Numbered from the stretch's first letter, positions 7,968 through 16,989 are shown. The stretch is 64,000 nt of DNA from RU20A sp042610495 (GCF_042610495.1 NZ_JBHGAP010000011.1:106147-170146); one strand, 5' to 3'. Made by a program: numbers and translations. The notes: a model not told the origin generated them from the letters alone.

Positions 7968-9056
7968 ATGAAGCAAGAATTCTGGAGCGGCAAACGTGTG
8001 CTGCTGACCGGCCACACCGGCTTCAAGGGCAGCTGGCTCAAGCTGTGGCTGGAAGAGCTGGGCGCCGAAGTCCACGGCCTGGCACTGGCGCCGCGCACCG
8101 ACCCTGCGCTGCACAGCCTGCTCGGCAACGGCCTTGAAGGCGAGGATATCATCGACATCCGTGACCGGATCGCCGTCACCAACCGCGTCGTCTCGGTCAA
8201 GCCCGACATCGTCTTCCACCTCGCGGCCCAGGCGCTGGTGCGCGCGTCCTACCGCGACCCGGTCGGAACCTATGAGGTCAATGTCAGCGGCACGGTGAAC
8301 CTTCTCGATGCGTTGCGCCTGCTGCCCGACCTCAAGGCCGTGGTGGTGGTGACGACCGACAAGGTCTACCACAACCCCGAGTCCGGGCTCGCCTTCATGG
8401 AAGGCGATCCGCTCGGCGGCCATGATCCCTACAGTGCCAGCAAGGCAGCGGCGGAAATCGTCGCGGCCAGCTACCGCACATCGTTCTTCTCCGGCCGCAG
8501 CGTCGGCATTGCCACGGCCCGTGCCGGCAATGTCATTGGCGGGGGTGACTGGGCGGAAGATCGCCTGATCCCCGACGCCGTGCGCGCCTGGACACGCGGC
8601 GAGGTGCTGCAGGTGCGCCGCCCGCGCGCCGTGCGCCCCTGGCAGCATGTCCTTGAACCGCTGGGCGGCTATATCGATCTCGCCGAACGCCTGTCGGGAG
8701 CGCCGGGCGCAGCCGAAAGCTACAATTTCGGCCCCGACCATGCCGAATCCGCCTCCGTCGGCGCCGTCCTCAAGGTTGCCCGCAAGCATTTCGGCAGCGG
8801 CGAGATGGCGCTTGGCGACGGGACCGATGGCCCGCACGAGGCTGGCTATCTCGTCCTCGACTCCTCGCGCGCCAAGTCCGACCTTGGCTACCATCCTCGC
8901 TGGGGCCTCAGCGAAACGATTGCCCGAACCATGCAGTGGTACAAGGCGCTTGAGGCCGGCACCGATGCGCGGGATCTCTGCCTCGCCGACATCAGGGACT
9001 TCGCGACCGGCGCGCGCGCCGTGGCCCCGGCCCGGATGTTCGCCAGGGCCGGCTAA
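7968..9056 (+). CDS. rfbG: CDP-glucose 4,6-dehydratase
   Basis: A 362-residue extended SDR that converts CDP-glucose to CDP-4-keto-6-deoxyglucose. 'LLTGHTGFKGSWLKLWL' is the characteristic RfbG NAD-binding start, 'VVTTDKVYHN' carries the catalytic Thr/Asp region, and 'DPYSASKAAAEIV' carries the Tyr-x3-Lys pair. 'ARAGNVIGGGDWAEDRLIPD' is also diagnostic. It is tightly coupled to rfbF and shares one base with the following epimerase gene. The usual next step, the RfbH 3-dehydrase, is not in the window. Confidence 0.95.
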   Translation: MKQEFWSGKRVLLTGHTGFKGSWLKLWLEELGAEVHGLALAPRTDPALHSLLGNGLEGEDIIDIRDRIAVTNRVVSVKPDIVFHLAAQALVRASYRDPVGTYEVNVSGTVNLLDALRLLPDLKAVVVVTTDKVYHNPESGLAFMEGDPLGGHDPYSASKAAAEIVAASYRTSFFSGRSVGIATARAGNVIGGGDWAEDRLIPDAVRAWTRGEVLQVRRPRAVRPWQHVLEPLGGYIDLAERLSGAPGAAESYNFGPDHAESASVGAVLKVARKHFGSGEMALGDGTDGPHEAGYLVLDSSRAKSDLGYHPRWGLSETIARTMQWYKALEAGTDARDLCLADIRDFATGARAVAPARMFARAG

Positions 9057-9619
9057 TGTCCGGACGCTTCACCCCGCTCGAAACGCCGATCGCCGGGCTC
9101 CAGCTTCTGGAGCGCCGGCGCATCGGTGACGACCGCGGGTTCTTCTCGCGCGTCTTCTGCGTGGAAGATCTGGCGCCCTTCGGCTGGGATGGGCCGGCGG
9201 TGCAGATCAATGAAAGCCTGACCCGCATTCAGGGCACCGTGCGCGGCCTGCACTACCAGAACCCGCCCTTTGCCGAGCAGAAGCTTGTCACCTGCGTGGC
9301 CGGCCGCGTGCTGGATGTCGCCGTCGATATCCGCCGCGGCTCACCGACCTTTCTCAAAAGCTTCGCGACCGAGCTGAGCGCCGAGAATGGCCGCTCGCTG
9401 CTCGTGCCCCGCGGCTTTGCCCACGGCTTCCAGGCGCTCTCGCCGGACGCGCATCTCGTCTACGCCGTCTCCGCAGCCTACGCGGCCGACGCAGAAGCCG
9501 CGCTGCACTGCCTTGATCCTGCCATCGGCATCGCCTGGCCGTTGCCGGTCGTCAATCTCTCCCCGCGTGACAGCGGCCATGCCTTCATCACGGGGAGCTT
9601 CGAGGGCGTGGCGCTGTGA
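9056..9619 (+). CDS. RmlC-like dTDP-4-dehydrorhamnose 3,5-epimerase family protein
   Basis: A 187-residue cupin of the RmlC family. 'DDRGFFSRVFC', 'QINESLTRIQGTVRGLHYQNPPFAEQKLV' (the His of 'RGLHYQ' is the catalytic base region) and 'LVPRGFAHGFQALS' are present. The ATG overlaps the rfbG stop (TAATG), so the two are translationally coupled. That placement suggests the substrate is CDP-4-keto-6-deoxyglucose, epimerised at C3 and/or C5, rather than the dTDP compound. Family certain, substrate inferred. Confidence 0.87.
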   Translation: MSGRFTPLETPIAGLQLLERRRIGDDRGFFSRVFCVEDLAPFGWDGPAVQINESLTRIQGTVRGLHYQNPPFAEQKLVTCVAGRVLDVAVDIRRGSPTFLKSFATELSAENGRSLLVPRGFAHGFQALSPDAHLVYAVSAAYAADAEAALHCLDPAIGIAWPLPVVNLSPRDSGHAFITGSFEGVAL

Positions 9620-9710
9620 CCAAGCTGTCGCGCCCGACTTTCCCTCAATGCCTTTTGCAGAGCGCCAGGGGGGCGCGCTGCCTTCGCCGCAGCCCGAAAG
9701 GGGTAGCATC

Positions 9711-9899
9711 ATGGACCTGAAACAGCCCAGCAATGACAATGCCTTCATCTTCCAGCGCCTCGGCTGGGAGGTGGAAGCCAAGCCTGCGATCATGACGGCA
9801 ACGACGCCGGCCCTGACCGACGACACCAACGCGCCCGCCGCCCCGACCATCGAGATCACCGGGGTTGCCAAGACGACAAAGGTCGATCCGGCCAAATAG
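9711..9899 (+). CDS. Small hypothetical protein
   Basis: A 62-residue protein beginning 'MDLKQPSNDNAFIFQRLGW', rich in Thr, Ala and Pro in its second half, with no signal peptide or membrane segment. AAAGGGG lies seven bases before the ATG. It follows the CDP-sugar genes by 91 bases. No family was recognised; coding status rests on the ribosome binding site and codon pattern. Confidence 0.45.
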   Translation: MDLKQPSNDNAFIFQRLGWEVEAKPAIMTATTPALTDDTNAPAAPTIEITGVAKTTKVDPAK

Positions 9900-9987
9900 A
9901 CCGTCTCAGGCAAGCCAGCCTGAACCGGAGAGAGGATGAGCGCCTGCCGCCGCGCGAACGGCTGCGGGAACGAAGCTGCTTGTCCGA

Positions 9988-10650
9988 TCAGGCGACGCGA
10001 ACGATCTGCAACTGCCGGTCATCGGTCGGCAGCATGGCGACGCCGCGATAATCGGCGATCTTCGGACCCTGAGTCTCGACATGGGCGCGGTGCGCGCCGG
10101 TGATCAGCATCACATCGGCACCGGCGCTGAGGCCTGCCTGCATGCCGGCCGGGGCATCCTCGAAAACGAGGCAGTCGGACGCCGAAAAGCCGAGCCGCTC
10201 GGCGCCGAGCTGGAAGCAATCGGGATTGGGCTTGCCGCGTGCCACATCCGACGCGCCGATGATGACCTTCGGCAAGGGCAAGCCGGCGGCCTCGACACGA
10301 CGCTTCGCAAGCGGCATTTCCGCCGAGGTCACGATCGCCCAGCGGTCCGAGGGCAGCGAGGAGAGGAAGTCGACCGCACCGGGCAGCGCCGTGATCCCTT
10401 CCATGTCCTCCATTTCCTCCTCGAACATCTGCCGGGCGACGGCTTCGCAGTCGGTGCCCTCCGGCGCAAAGCGGCGGATATTGTCGATCGCCCGGACGCC
10501 GTGGATGACGGAGAGAACGTAGAGCGGATCATGCCCGTAGGTCACGGCGAGCTTCGACCAGATGCGTTCGACCACCGGCAGCGAGTCAAGGATCGTGCCG
10601 TCCATGTCGAAGAGATAGGCGGCATGCGGACGGGAGAAGAACGGGGTCAT
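9988..10650 (-). CDS. HAD-family phosphatase (beta-phosphoglucomutase-like)
   Basis: A 220-residue haloacid dehalogenase-type hydrolase. Motif I 'LFDMDGTILDSLP' holds the nucleophilic and acid/base Asp, motif II is 'AIVTSAEM', the motif III lysine is in 'ARGKPNPDCFQLGAERLG', and motif IV is 'VFEDAPAGMQAG'. The small helical cap (about residues 20-85) places it in the group acting on sugar phosphates or glycerol phosphates. It is a lone minus-strand gene inside the glycan region; a link to sugar supply is possible but not shown. Confidence 0.85.
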   Translation of the reverse strand: MTPFFSRPHAAYLFDMDGTILDSLPVVERIWSKLAVTYGHDPLYVLSVIHGVRAIDNIRRFAPEGTDCEAVARQMFEEEMEDMEGITALPGAVDFLSSLPSDRWAIVTSAEMPLAKRRVEAAGLPLPKVIIGASDVARGKPNPDCFQLGAERLGFSASDCLVFEDAPAGMQAGLSAGADVMLITGAHRAHVETQGPKIADYRGVAMLPTDDRQLQIVRVA

Positions 10651-10817
10651 GGGAGGGCCTGGTCTGGTCGGGGCGGGAACGGAGTGGCCGGAGCCACCGG
10701 ATTTGTCCTGTCCTTAAACATATTCCGGGCGCCCGTGAAAGTTATTTTCAAGATTTCCTGACGATTGCCAGCTGACCAATGCGGCTCTGCGCGTCGCAGC
10801 CGCACCAGGAGTTGTAG

Positions 10818-11144
10818 TCAGGGTTCGTGCGCCGCTCCGCCGTCCTCGCCGAGAATAGCCTTCTCGTGATCGATGGAATGCTGGATCAACTGGCGCCAGA
10901 TAGCCTGGTAGAATTCCGGTTCCAGCCCGGCGGCAGCGGCATTGCGCCCTGCATTCGCCACGACTTCCTCCACCCGCTCGGGAATGTCGGCCTTCAGCCC
11001 CTGCGGTCCCTTGATCTCGGCAGCGCGACCAATGTAGCCCCAGCGCTCGGCAAAAAGCGCCATCAGTGCGCGGTCGATCCGGTCGATCTCCGCCCGGATA
11101 TCTCCCATCGTGCGGCAGTCCTGAGCCGTCTTCGCCATGCGCAT
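10818..11144 (-). CDS. Chorismate mutase, AroQ type
   Basis: A 108-residue all-helical protein: 'GDIRAEIDRIDRALMALFAERWGYIGRAAEIKG' forms the long first helix with the active-site Arg and Lys, and 'IPERVEEVVANAG' and 'AIWRQLIQHSIDHE' form the rest. It rearranges chorismate to prephenate for phenylalanine and tyrosine; PchB-like isochorismate pyruvate lyases share the fold. A second ATG two codons in is equally likely as the start. It is unrelated to its glycan neighbours and is ordinary in rhizobia. Confidence 0.85.
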   Translation of the reverse strand: MRMAKTAQDCRTMGDIRAEIDRIDRALMALFAERWGYIGRAAEIKGPQGLKADIPERVEEVVANAGRNAAAAGLEPEFYQAIWRQLIQHSIDHEKAILGEDGGAAHEP

Positions 11145-11339
11145 ATCTCACTCTGTCCGACCGCAAAGCGGCCCCGGCATCACACATAGGGTGCCGCTCA
11201 TCCGGCTTCCATCCGTCCCGAGGGCTCATAACAAGGCTCGCCCGCGATGAAAAGCCGGCGAAGCGCCGCGCATGCGACGCTCGTGCCAGCAAGCCTCGCG
11301 CAACCAGACCGCGCTAATGTACGGCAAACGGAGAAGATC

Positions 11340-12551
11340 ATGACCGCCACGCCGACGCTCACAATCTGCGTTCCCTCGCGCAATCGTCAATATACGTTCA
11401 AGGAGACGATCCGCAGTCTGGTGATCAGCCCCCGAATGGACATCCAGTTCGTCTTCGCCGACAACTCCGACGATCCCGCGATCATGGATGCGTTCATGAA
11501 GGATATTCTGGGGGATCCCAGAGTGACCTATCTGCGCTCGGCGGAGCGGGTTTACCCGATGAACGAAAATTGGGAGCGGTGCATCGACGCCGCGACGGGG
11601 GACTTCATTTGCGTCATCGGTGACGACGATTACGTCGATCCGGATGTCGCAGATGTCCTGGCAGACCTTTGCGCCAACGAGAAAGACGTGGACGTCTTCG
11701 TCTGGAACCGTCTGGCTTATAACTGGCCAGACAACAGGGACATTGCCCGGCAGGTCGCCGTACCACTGCTGACGTCAGTGGCAGAGGTTCGTCGCGAGCA
11801 CCTTTTCGAGGAATTTTTCTCCTGGAAGGTGCATGGCGCCACACCCCAGTGCCCCTTCTCGATCTATCACGGCGCTGTATCGCGCCGGGTCATGCAAGCC
11901 AACAAGGCACGGTTTGGCGGCAAGCACTTTGGCCACCTGACGGTGGATTTCGAAACAAGCTGCAAGCTGCTTGTCAACGCCAAGCGCTTCTTCCACTGCC
12001 AGCGTGCCTTTTCAGTGCTCGGGGCCTGCTTCGCCAGCAATTCCGGCACTGTGGGAAAGCCAGATGAAGCAAAGCGGCGCTATGCGGCGATCATGGCCGA
12101 ACTGGGCCGCAACCCGGCCGACGACCGCTACATGATAGACTTTCCCTTCCATGGCGCTCTTGGCGTTGCCGCTGCTGTGGCGCAGGTTCAGGAATGGTTC
12201 TGCGTGACTTTCGGCGTCCAAAGGCCACATGGATGGGAAGAGAATTTTGCCAAGGCCTGCGCGATCGATTGTGGTCGAGCCTCTAGCGAGTCTGCCTATA
12301 ATATGATGGTGGACGCTTATAGGGAGGCCTTCAGGAAGTGGAGGGGCGGCCTCTACATGAAGTTCTTCAAGCCGAAATATAAGCCGCATAGTAAGAATGG
12401 CCATTTCTTAGGTATCAACGCTGGCTATCTCTACGTGGAGGAAACGATCGGTGGCGTGACGACGCCCGCGGATCTTTACCACCTGACATCCCAGGTGATG
12501 GTCCCCGTGTCAGAGATCACCTATGGCAAGACAAAGAGACAGGTCGCATGA
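11340..12551 (+). CDS. GT2-type glycosyltransferase (tandem copy 1)
   Basis: A 403-residue GT-A fold glycosyltransferase. 'LTICVPSRNRQYTFKETI' is the nucleotide-sugar opening, 'QFVFADNSDD' follows, and 'FICVIGDDDYVDPD' (about residues 90-105) supplies the DxD-type metal site. About 250 residues of C-terminal extension without membrane segments follow, shared with the next gene. GGAGAAG precedes the ATG; the open frame upstream to 11247 is rejected. Its stop overlaps the next start as ATGA. The sugar donor is unknown. Confidence 0.85.
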   Translation: MTATPTLTICVPSRNRQYTFKETIRSLVISPRMDIQFVFADNSDDPAIMDAFMKDILGDPRVTYLRSAERVYPMNENWERCIDAATGDFICVIGDDDYVDPDVADVLADLCANEKDVDVFVWNRLAYNWPDNRDIARQVAVPLLTSVAEVRREHLFEEFFSWKVHGATPQCPFSIYHGAVSRRVMQANKARFGGKHFGHLTVDFETSCKLLVNAKRFFHCQRAFSVLGACFASNSGTVGKPDEAKRRYAAIMAELGRNPADDRYMIDFPFHGALGVAAAVAQVQEWFCVTFGVQRPHGWEENFAKACAIDCGRASSESAYNMMVDAYREAFRKWRGGLYMKFFKPKYKPHSKNGHFLGINAGYLYVEETIGGVTTPADLYHLTSQVMVPVSEITYGKTKRQVA

Positions 12552-13831
12552 AGTCTCACACGCAGGCAGAAATCGTGAGCAATGAAGACGTGCAGGAGGG
12601 CCAGAAGCTCGTCTCGATTTGCGTGCCTTCGAGAAATCGCCAGAAGTATTTTCAGCAAACGATACTGGATCTGATCGAGAATCCTCGAGATGACGTTGAG
12701 TTCATTTTTGCCGACAACTCGACCGATCCAGATATAATGAACGATTTTATGAGGGATAAGGTATCGGACCCTCGTGTCAAATACCTGCCATCGCGCGAAA
12801 AAGTGCTCGCGATGAATGACAACTGGGAGAGATGCATCGAAGCATCGACGGGAACCTGGGTTGTCTTTATCGGTGATGACGACTTTATAGATCTATCGGT
12901 CGCAGACCTCATCACTCTCATCACAAAGAATAGAGGTCCATTCGATGTGGTGGCGTGGGATCGTGTCAATTACGACTGGCCCCAAAAGCGAGACGGTGTG
13001 AAGAACATCCGCGTCTCACTCCTGGACAAAGTCGGTGAAGTGGACCGAGATCACCTCGTCACGTCAAATTTCCTCTGGAGCAACGCAATCGTTGTCCCAT
13101 TCGCCCCCTTCTGCTTCTACCATGGCGCCGTTCGCCGCAGTCTTCTGAGAAAGATAAAGAAGAAATTCGGCGGAAGATATTGCGAGCACTATACGGTCGA
13201 TTTTGAAAATGCCTGCAAAACCGTTCTCGTTGGACGGCGGTTCTTTTACTCTCAAAGGCCGTTCTCGGTTCTGGGGTCCTGTCCGGAGAGCAACTCCGCC
13301 AGTATCGGCACCGTTGAGCAGGTGCAAAGCCGGATCGCTGACGCCATCCGCGACATCGGTCGGGATTTCGACAGCGATCCGCATATGGCAGACTTCCCTT
13401 TCCCAAGCGCGCTCGGGGTCACCGCCGCAGTGGGCCAGGTTCAGCATTGGTTCAAGACAAAGTACAAGTTGAAGTTCGACGGGTGGGAAAAGAATTTTGC
13501 TAGGGCCTGCAGCGATTGTTGCCGGATGTCCAGGTCAGAGGAAGTTTACGAAATTTACTATGCCGGCTACCGGGAGGCATTCTCCACCTGGAAGGGAGGC
13601 GCATTTCTGAAGTATTTTGACCCAGAGATGCCCGATTATACGCCTGGAGAGAAGAAAATATTTACTGGATTGCGGGATTACGAAATATTCATATCTGATG
13701 ATCTCAGGAATTTCGATACGCCAAGAGGCATGTACGATCTGATCAATCAGTTTTTATCGCCGATCGATCAGCTTTCCCTTGTCGCGCCGGTTGAGCGCCT
13801 TGCGATGGTGTTCACCGATAAGCGCGTCTAG
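12548..13831 (+). CDS. GT2-type glycosyltransferase (tandem copy 2)
   Basis: A 427-residue paralogue of the preceding gene, translationally coupled through ATGA. It keeps 'SICVPSRNRQKYFQQTI', 'FIFADNSTDPDIMNDFM' and 'VVFIGDDDFIDLS', and shares the C-terminal landmarks 'FYHGAVRRSLL', 'FSVLGSC' and 'ALGVTAAVGQVQ'. Base composition is clearly more AT-rich than copy 1, with many AT-ending codons, so the pair diverged before or after acquisition from a different background. It probably adds a successive sugar of the same glycan. Confidence 0.85.
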   Translation: MKSHTQAEIVSNEDVQEGQKLVSICVPSRNRQKYFQQTILDLIENPRDDVEFIFADNSTDPDIMNDFMRDKVSDPRVKYLPSREKVLAMNDNWERCIEASTGTWVVFIGDDDFIDLSVADLITLITKNRGPFDVVAWDRVNYDWPQKRDGVKNIRVSLLDKVGEVDRDHLVTSNFLWSNAIVVPFAPFCFYHGAVRRSLLRKIKKKFGGRYCEHYTVDFENACKTVLVGRRFFYSQRPFSVLGSCPESNSASIGTVEQVQSRIADAIRDIGRDFDSDPHMADFPFPSALGVTAAVGQVQHWFKTKYKLKFDGWEKNFARACSDCCRMSRSEEVYEIYYAGYREAFSTWKGGAFLKYFDPEMPDYTPGEKKIFTGLRDYEIFISDDLRNFDTPRGMYDLINQFLSPIDQLSLVAPVERLAMVFTDKRV

Positions 13832-13895
13832 AGCACGTCCAGCAAAAATGCGTTAGCGGTTTTGCGGCCGGACTGCGTAAAAACAAACAGATTGA
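13831..13895. repeat. Rhizobiales-type dispersed intergenic repeat (probable)
   Basis: The stretch starting TAGAGCACGTCCAGCAAAA and running through GCGGTTTTGCG and CTGCGTAAAAACAAACAG resembles a short dispersed repeat common between genes in Rhizobium, Agrobacterium and relatives. It begins at the stop codon of the tandem glycosyltransferase. Only one copy is in this window, so the repeat call rests on remembered pattern. Confidence 0.45.
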
Positions 13896-14171
13896 GCATT
13901 TCAGATGCTCCCGTTTTCACCGGAAATACTCCAGGTGTCGTTGCCGTCGCGGCGGGATCACCTTTGTACCGCGCAAGGCGACGTCATCGACGATCCCGCA
14001 TCTTCGGCCGGACCTTGATTGCCCTGCCATCGAGCCACGCAAAAAAGATCGGGCGTATGACCGGTCATCCAGCGATCACCGGACAGACGCCATTGCAGGG
14101 CGGAATTTTACAAAGGACTCAAGACGTAAGGTCGGCTGGGGTTGCCTTACGGCATGATGTTCCCCAGGGCC
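13896..14171. other. Non-coding spacer with a possible transposase remnant
   Basis: No credible gene. On the minus strand at 13918-13992 a short frame reads '...RGTKVIPPRRQRHLEYF' before a stop, which recalls the 'VIPPRRNR' segment of IS5-type transposases, but there is no extended similarity or terminal repeat. A 7-bp inverted repeat CGTAAGG / CCTTACG lies at 14125-14151 (13-base loop). It is best read as a decayed spacer between oppositely oriented glycan genes. Confidence 0.3.
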
Positions 14172-14194
14172 CGCTTGCGGTCATCCCGCAAGCG
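14172..14194 (-). terminator. Hairpin over the stop codon of the B12-radical SAM gene
   Basis: CGCTTGCGG and CCGCAAGCG form a perfect 9-bp stem with loop TCATC, which includes the TGA stop of the minus-strand gene. There is no T-run on either strand. It may act as a factor-dependent end or stabilise the 3' end of the mRNA. Confidence 0.35.
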
Positions 14195-15860
14195 CGGCTG
14201 AAGAAGCGTCCTGGCTTGGTGGCAAGGCCAGGGTGAGCGCGCCCGAATAGTCGACATTGTAACGCTCGGCGAGCTCGCGCCAGTAACTGTCCCGCGCAAA
14301 AATCTCCAAAGCCTTGGCCGCGTGGTGAGTCGCGAGCGTCCTGTCGCCCTTTGCGGCGTAGCAACGCGCGAGGTAGAGCTGACCGAAGGCATGATCCGGA
14401 TATTTGTCGCAGACGTTCTTCATGTAGTGAATTGCGACATCGTAGCGGCCGATACGCATATTGTAGTTTTCGATGAAGTTGACGCGCAACTGCGTCTCGT
14501 AAGCATATGCCTCGAGCTTCTTCGGATCCTGGCCAGGCACATTGATCACGGTCTTCGTGGCGACGAAATCGTCACTGTCGCTCGACTGGATATACCCGTT
14601 CTCGACGCAGATCTCGTAGAGCCGGCTTCCGAAAATCGGAATTGCCAGATAGACGTGGATCCAGTCGAAGCCGTTGTCGAGCAGCATTTCGAGTGTTTCC
14701 TGCCGGTGATCGTCTTCCTCTCCGGGAAGACCGGCGACGATGAAGACGTGGCTCCGTACCTCAAATTTCCGCAGGGCTTCGACAGCCGGCCGGATGAGTT
14801 TTTTCTTCAGCGGTTTCTTGATGATGTTGTTGAGGACGTGGTCGGAGCCCGACTCGACGGCCAGGGCGACCGCTGAGACCCCGGCCTTGGAAAAGAGCTC
14901 GGCGACCTCTTCATCGATCGCATAGACCGCCACCCCGTTGGGAAATTCCAGACGAACATCGAGTTCCGCGAGTGCCGCCAGCAGTCTCTTGGCGCGATCC
15001 CTGTCGTGGAAGAAGTGATCGTCCTCGACCATGAGCACGGTCATGCCGAATGCATCGCGCATTCGCCTGACATCTTCCACCACGCGCTCGATGGACATGA
15101 AGCGAACGGTACGACCATGCAGGGATGGGTTCGAGCAGAAGACACACAGGAACGGGCAGCCACGCGACGTGTGGATCGCCATTTCGCGGCGCTGTTCGTT
15201 GGCGTATCGCTTGTCGATGCTTCGGCTGTTGTAGTTGTTCAGGTCCAGGATTTCGTAGTTCAACTGGGGAATTTCATCGAGATTGTCGATGAAGTCGTGT
15301 GCGGGCACCTTGCCGCGAGCAACGCCTTCGCGCGTGATCCAGGATTTGTGATCGGACAGGACGGTTGCGCGGTCGCTGGCATCGATCAGCGCCTTTAGAG
15401 GCAGCTCACCCTCGCCCTTGCAGATCGCGTCCAGATCGGGGCATCGATCGAGCATCATCCCGTAGGCGGCTGACGGCAAGCCACCGCCGGCGATCGTCAG
15501 GATGGATTTGTCGAATCTCTTGACGGTCGCGACCAGCGACTGGATGTAGCGAAACGACGTGTTGAACAGGGCGGACACGCCGACAATGTCCGGGCCGAAA
15601 GTCTCCAGGATCCCGTGGAGTTCCTCCGCGAAGATCTGCTCGTGGTCGTCGGCTCGCCCTTCTTCGACCAACGTCTTCAGGGTGACGTTGAGGTCGACCA
15701 CCTGAATGTCCACCGGCGTCTCGCAGTTGGTCTTCAGGTACGTTTCCATCGACAAGATGCCGTAGGGAATCGTAAACGCCGGAAGCACCGCATTCCGCAC
15801 CTTTCCGATATAGTCGGATGCGTTGAAATAGGGTGGTACGACAAAAAGCAGTTTCGTCAT
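14181..15860 (-). CDS. B12-binding-domain radical SAM protein with C-terminal TPR-like helices
   Basis: A 559-residue protein with an N-terminal cobalamin-binding Rossmann-like domain (about residues 1-165, 'IVGVSALFNTSFRYIQSL', 'TIAGGGLPSAAYG'). A radical SAM core follows with the cluster motif CPFLCVFC (Cys235, Cys239, Cys242), then a helical tail of about 100 residues resembling TPR repeats ('HAFGQLYLARCYAAKGD'). Relatives methylate unactivated carbons or do other radical chemistry. The ATG at 15860 is chosen over a TTG two codons upstream because GGAG is correctly spaced. Its place among glycan genes suggests a sugar or lipid-carrier substrate (inference). Confidence 0.85.
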   Translation of the reverse strand: MTKLLFVVPPYFNASDYIGKVRNAVLPAFTIPYGILSMETYLKTNCETPVDIQVVDLNVTLKTLVEEGRADDHEQIFAEELHGILETFGPDIVGVSALFNTSFRYIQSLVATVKRFDKSILTIAGGGLPSAAYGMMLDRCPDLDAICKGEGELPLKALIDASDRATVLSDHKSWITREGVARGKVPAHDFIDNLDEIPQLNYEILDLNNYNSRSIDKRYANEQRREMAIHTSRGCPFLCVFCSNPSLHGRTVRFMSIERVVEDVRRMRDAFGMTVLMVEDDHFFHDRDRAKRLLAALAELDVRLEFPNGVAVYAIDEEVAELFSKAGVSAVALAVESGSDHVLNNIIKKPLKKKLIRPAVEALRKFEVRSHVFIVAGLPGEEDDHRQETLEMLLDNGFDWIHVYLAIPIFGSRLYEICVENGYIQSSDSDDFVATKTVINVPGQDPKKLEAYAYETQLRVNFIENYNMRIGRYDVAIHYMKNVCDKYPDHAFGQLYLARCYAAKGDRTLATHHAAKALEIFARDSYWRELAERYNVDYSGALTLALPPSQDASSAALAG

Positions 15861-16153
15861 CTGCAACTCCGTTGAAGACCTGACGTCATCGTCGTCGGAT
15901 AGACACAGAACGTCCTGTCATCCCGTCGATCTCGACAGTCGTCGCGCACGCCGGCGGGATGCGTGCGATGTGTCGAACATGAAAACAAGTTTAAATGGCA
16001 GAGCTTGTACCAAGCTTTCTCGTGAACTGCCCCGAGTGCTTCGTGGACCGACCAATCCATGCGAGCGCGCACCCTGCCGTCGGACCACCGATCGCGGCTG
16101 TGTCAAAGAACACGCGCTGACCCCGAGAAGCCGGTCCCCTTCCGCCATCCCGC
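15861..16153 (-). promoter_or_regulatory. Leader region of the radical SAM gene with several dyads
   Basis: No gene is seen in these 293 bases. Perfect inverted repeats occur at 15945-15967 (CGCACGC / GCGTGCG, 9-base loop) and 16002-16016 (AGCTTG-TAC-CAAGCT), and the stretch around 15975-16020 is AT-rich compared with its surroundings. It presumably holds the promoter of the minus-strand radical SAM gene; I could not fix -35 and -10 boxes. Confidence 0.35.
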
Positions 16154-16966
16154 TCAGACCCGCCTAAGAAACCCATCCGGCGAGGCCGTGATCGCGATCT
16201 TGTGTTCGATCGTATGGTCGTAGTCGAACGCGAGCTTTTCGCCGTCTGCCGCCATGCGGCCTTCGTCCGAAAGGCGTTTCATGTATTCCCAGACGGCGGT
16301 CTTGGGATTGTCGCCCTTGCCCCAGGGGCGATTCGAGCACATCTCGTTCGGCAGATCCTCGACGCCGGTATCCCAGACCACGCAGTAGGAGCCCTTGGTC
16401 GTTAGGGGTGCATAGGCCTCCAGTTCGGCCAGCACATGTTCATGCGTGTGGTTGGAGTCCAGAAACAGCATGATCCGGTCATAGCCCTTGGCGATGGCCT
16501 TCACCTCATCCACGATCTCCGGCGCGACGGAAGAGCCCTGCAACAGCGTGATCTTGTGAGCAAGCGGGTGGCTCTCGATGCCGACGCGGTTGTGGGCGCG
16601 GATGTCGATGTCGATGCCGACCACCTTCCGGCGGCTGGCGCGCGGATCAAGCGTCGTGCCGGCAGCGGCCGCATCGCAGTAGTCGAGCATGGCGAGCATC
16701 GAGGCACTCATGATCAGTGAGCCGCCATGGGCAATGCCCGTTTCGATCACGAGATCGGGCCGGCAGCTCCAGATCAGTTCCTGGATGGCATAGGTATCCT
16801 GCGGCACCTGGATGATGGGACGTCCAAGCCAGGTGAAGTTCTGCGCATATTCGTGGCGGATCGACTCCCGCACCCAGATGTTGGAAAGCCCGAGAAAATC
16901 GCGGTCCTCGCCGATGCCCTTGATGTTGCGCGCGACGCGCTTGCGGAAATCCTCGACGGGATCCAT
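16154..16966 (-). CDS. CmcI / cephalosporin hydroxylase-like (probable methyltransferase)
   Basis: A 270-residue single-domain Rossmann protein of the CmcI family. 'PDLVIETGIAHGGSLIMSASML' is the SAM-binding loop, 'VVGIDIDIRAHN' carries the acidic residue of strand 2, and 'RIMLFLDSNHTHEHVLAELE' resembles the metal site. Despite the 'cephalosporin hydroxylase' name, members in polysaccharide loci are thought to be SAM-dependent methyltransferases. AAGGA seven bases before the ATG at 16966 fixes the start; the open frame upstream lies over the next gene. It is the last gene of a three-gene methyltransferase block. Confidence 0.85.
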   Translation of the reverse strand: MDPVEDFRKRVARNIKGIGEDRDFLGLSNIWVRESIRHEYAQNFTWLGRPIIQVPQDTYAIQELIWSCRPDLVIETGIAHGGSLIMSASMLAMLDYCDAAAAGTTLDPRASRRKVVGIDIDIRAHNRVGIESHPLAHKITLLQGSSVAPEIVDEVKAIAKGYDRIMLFLDSNHTHEHVLAELEAYAPLTTKGSYCVVWDTGVEDLPNEMCSNRPWGKGDNPKTAVWEYMKRLSDEGRMAADGEKLAFDYDHTIEHKIAITASPDGFLRRV

Positions 16967-16989
16967 GGCAGTTCCTTTCACGTTCGGGG

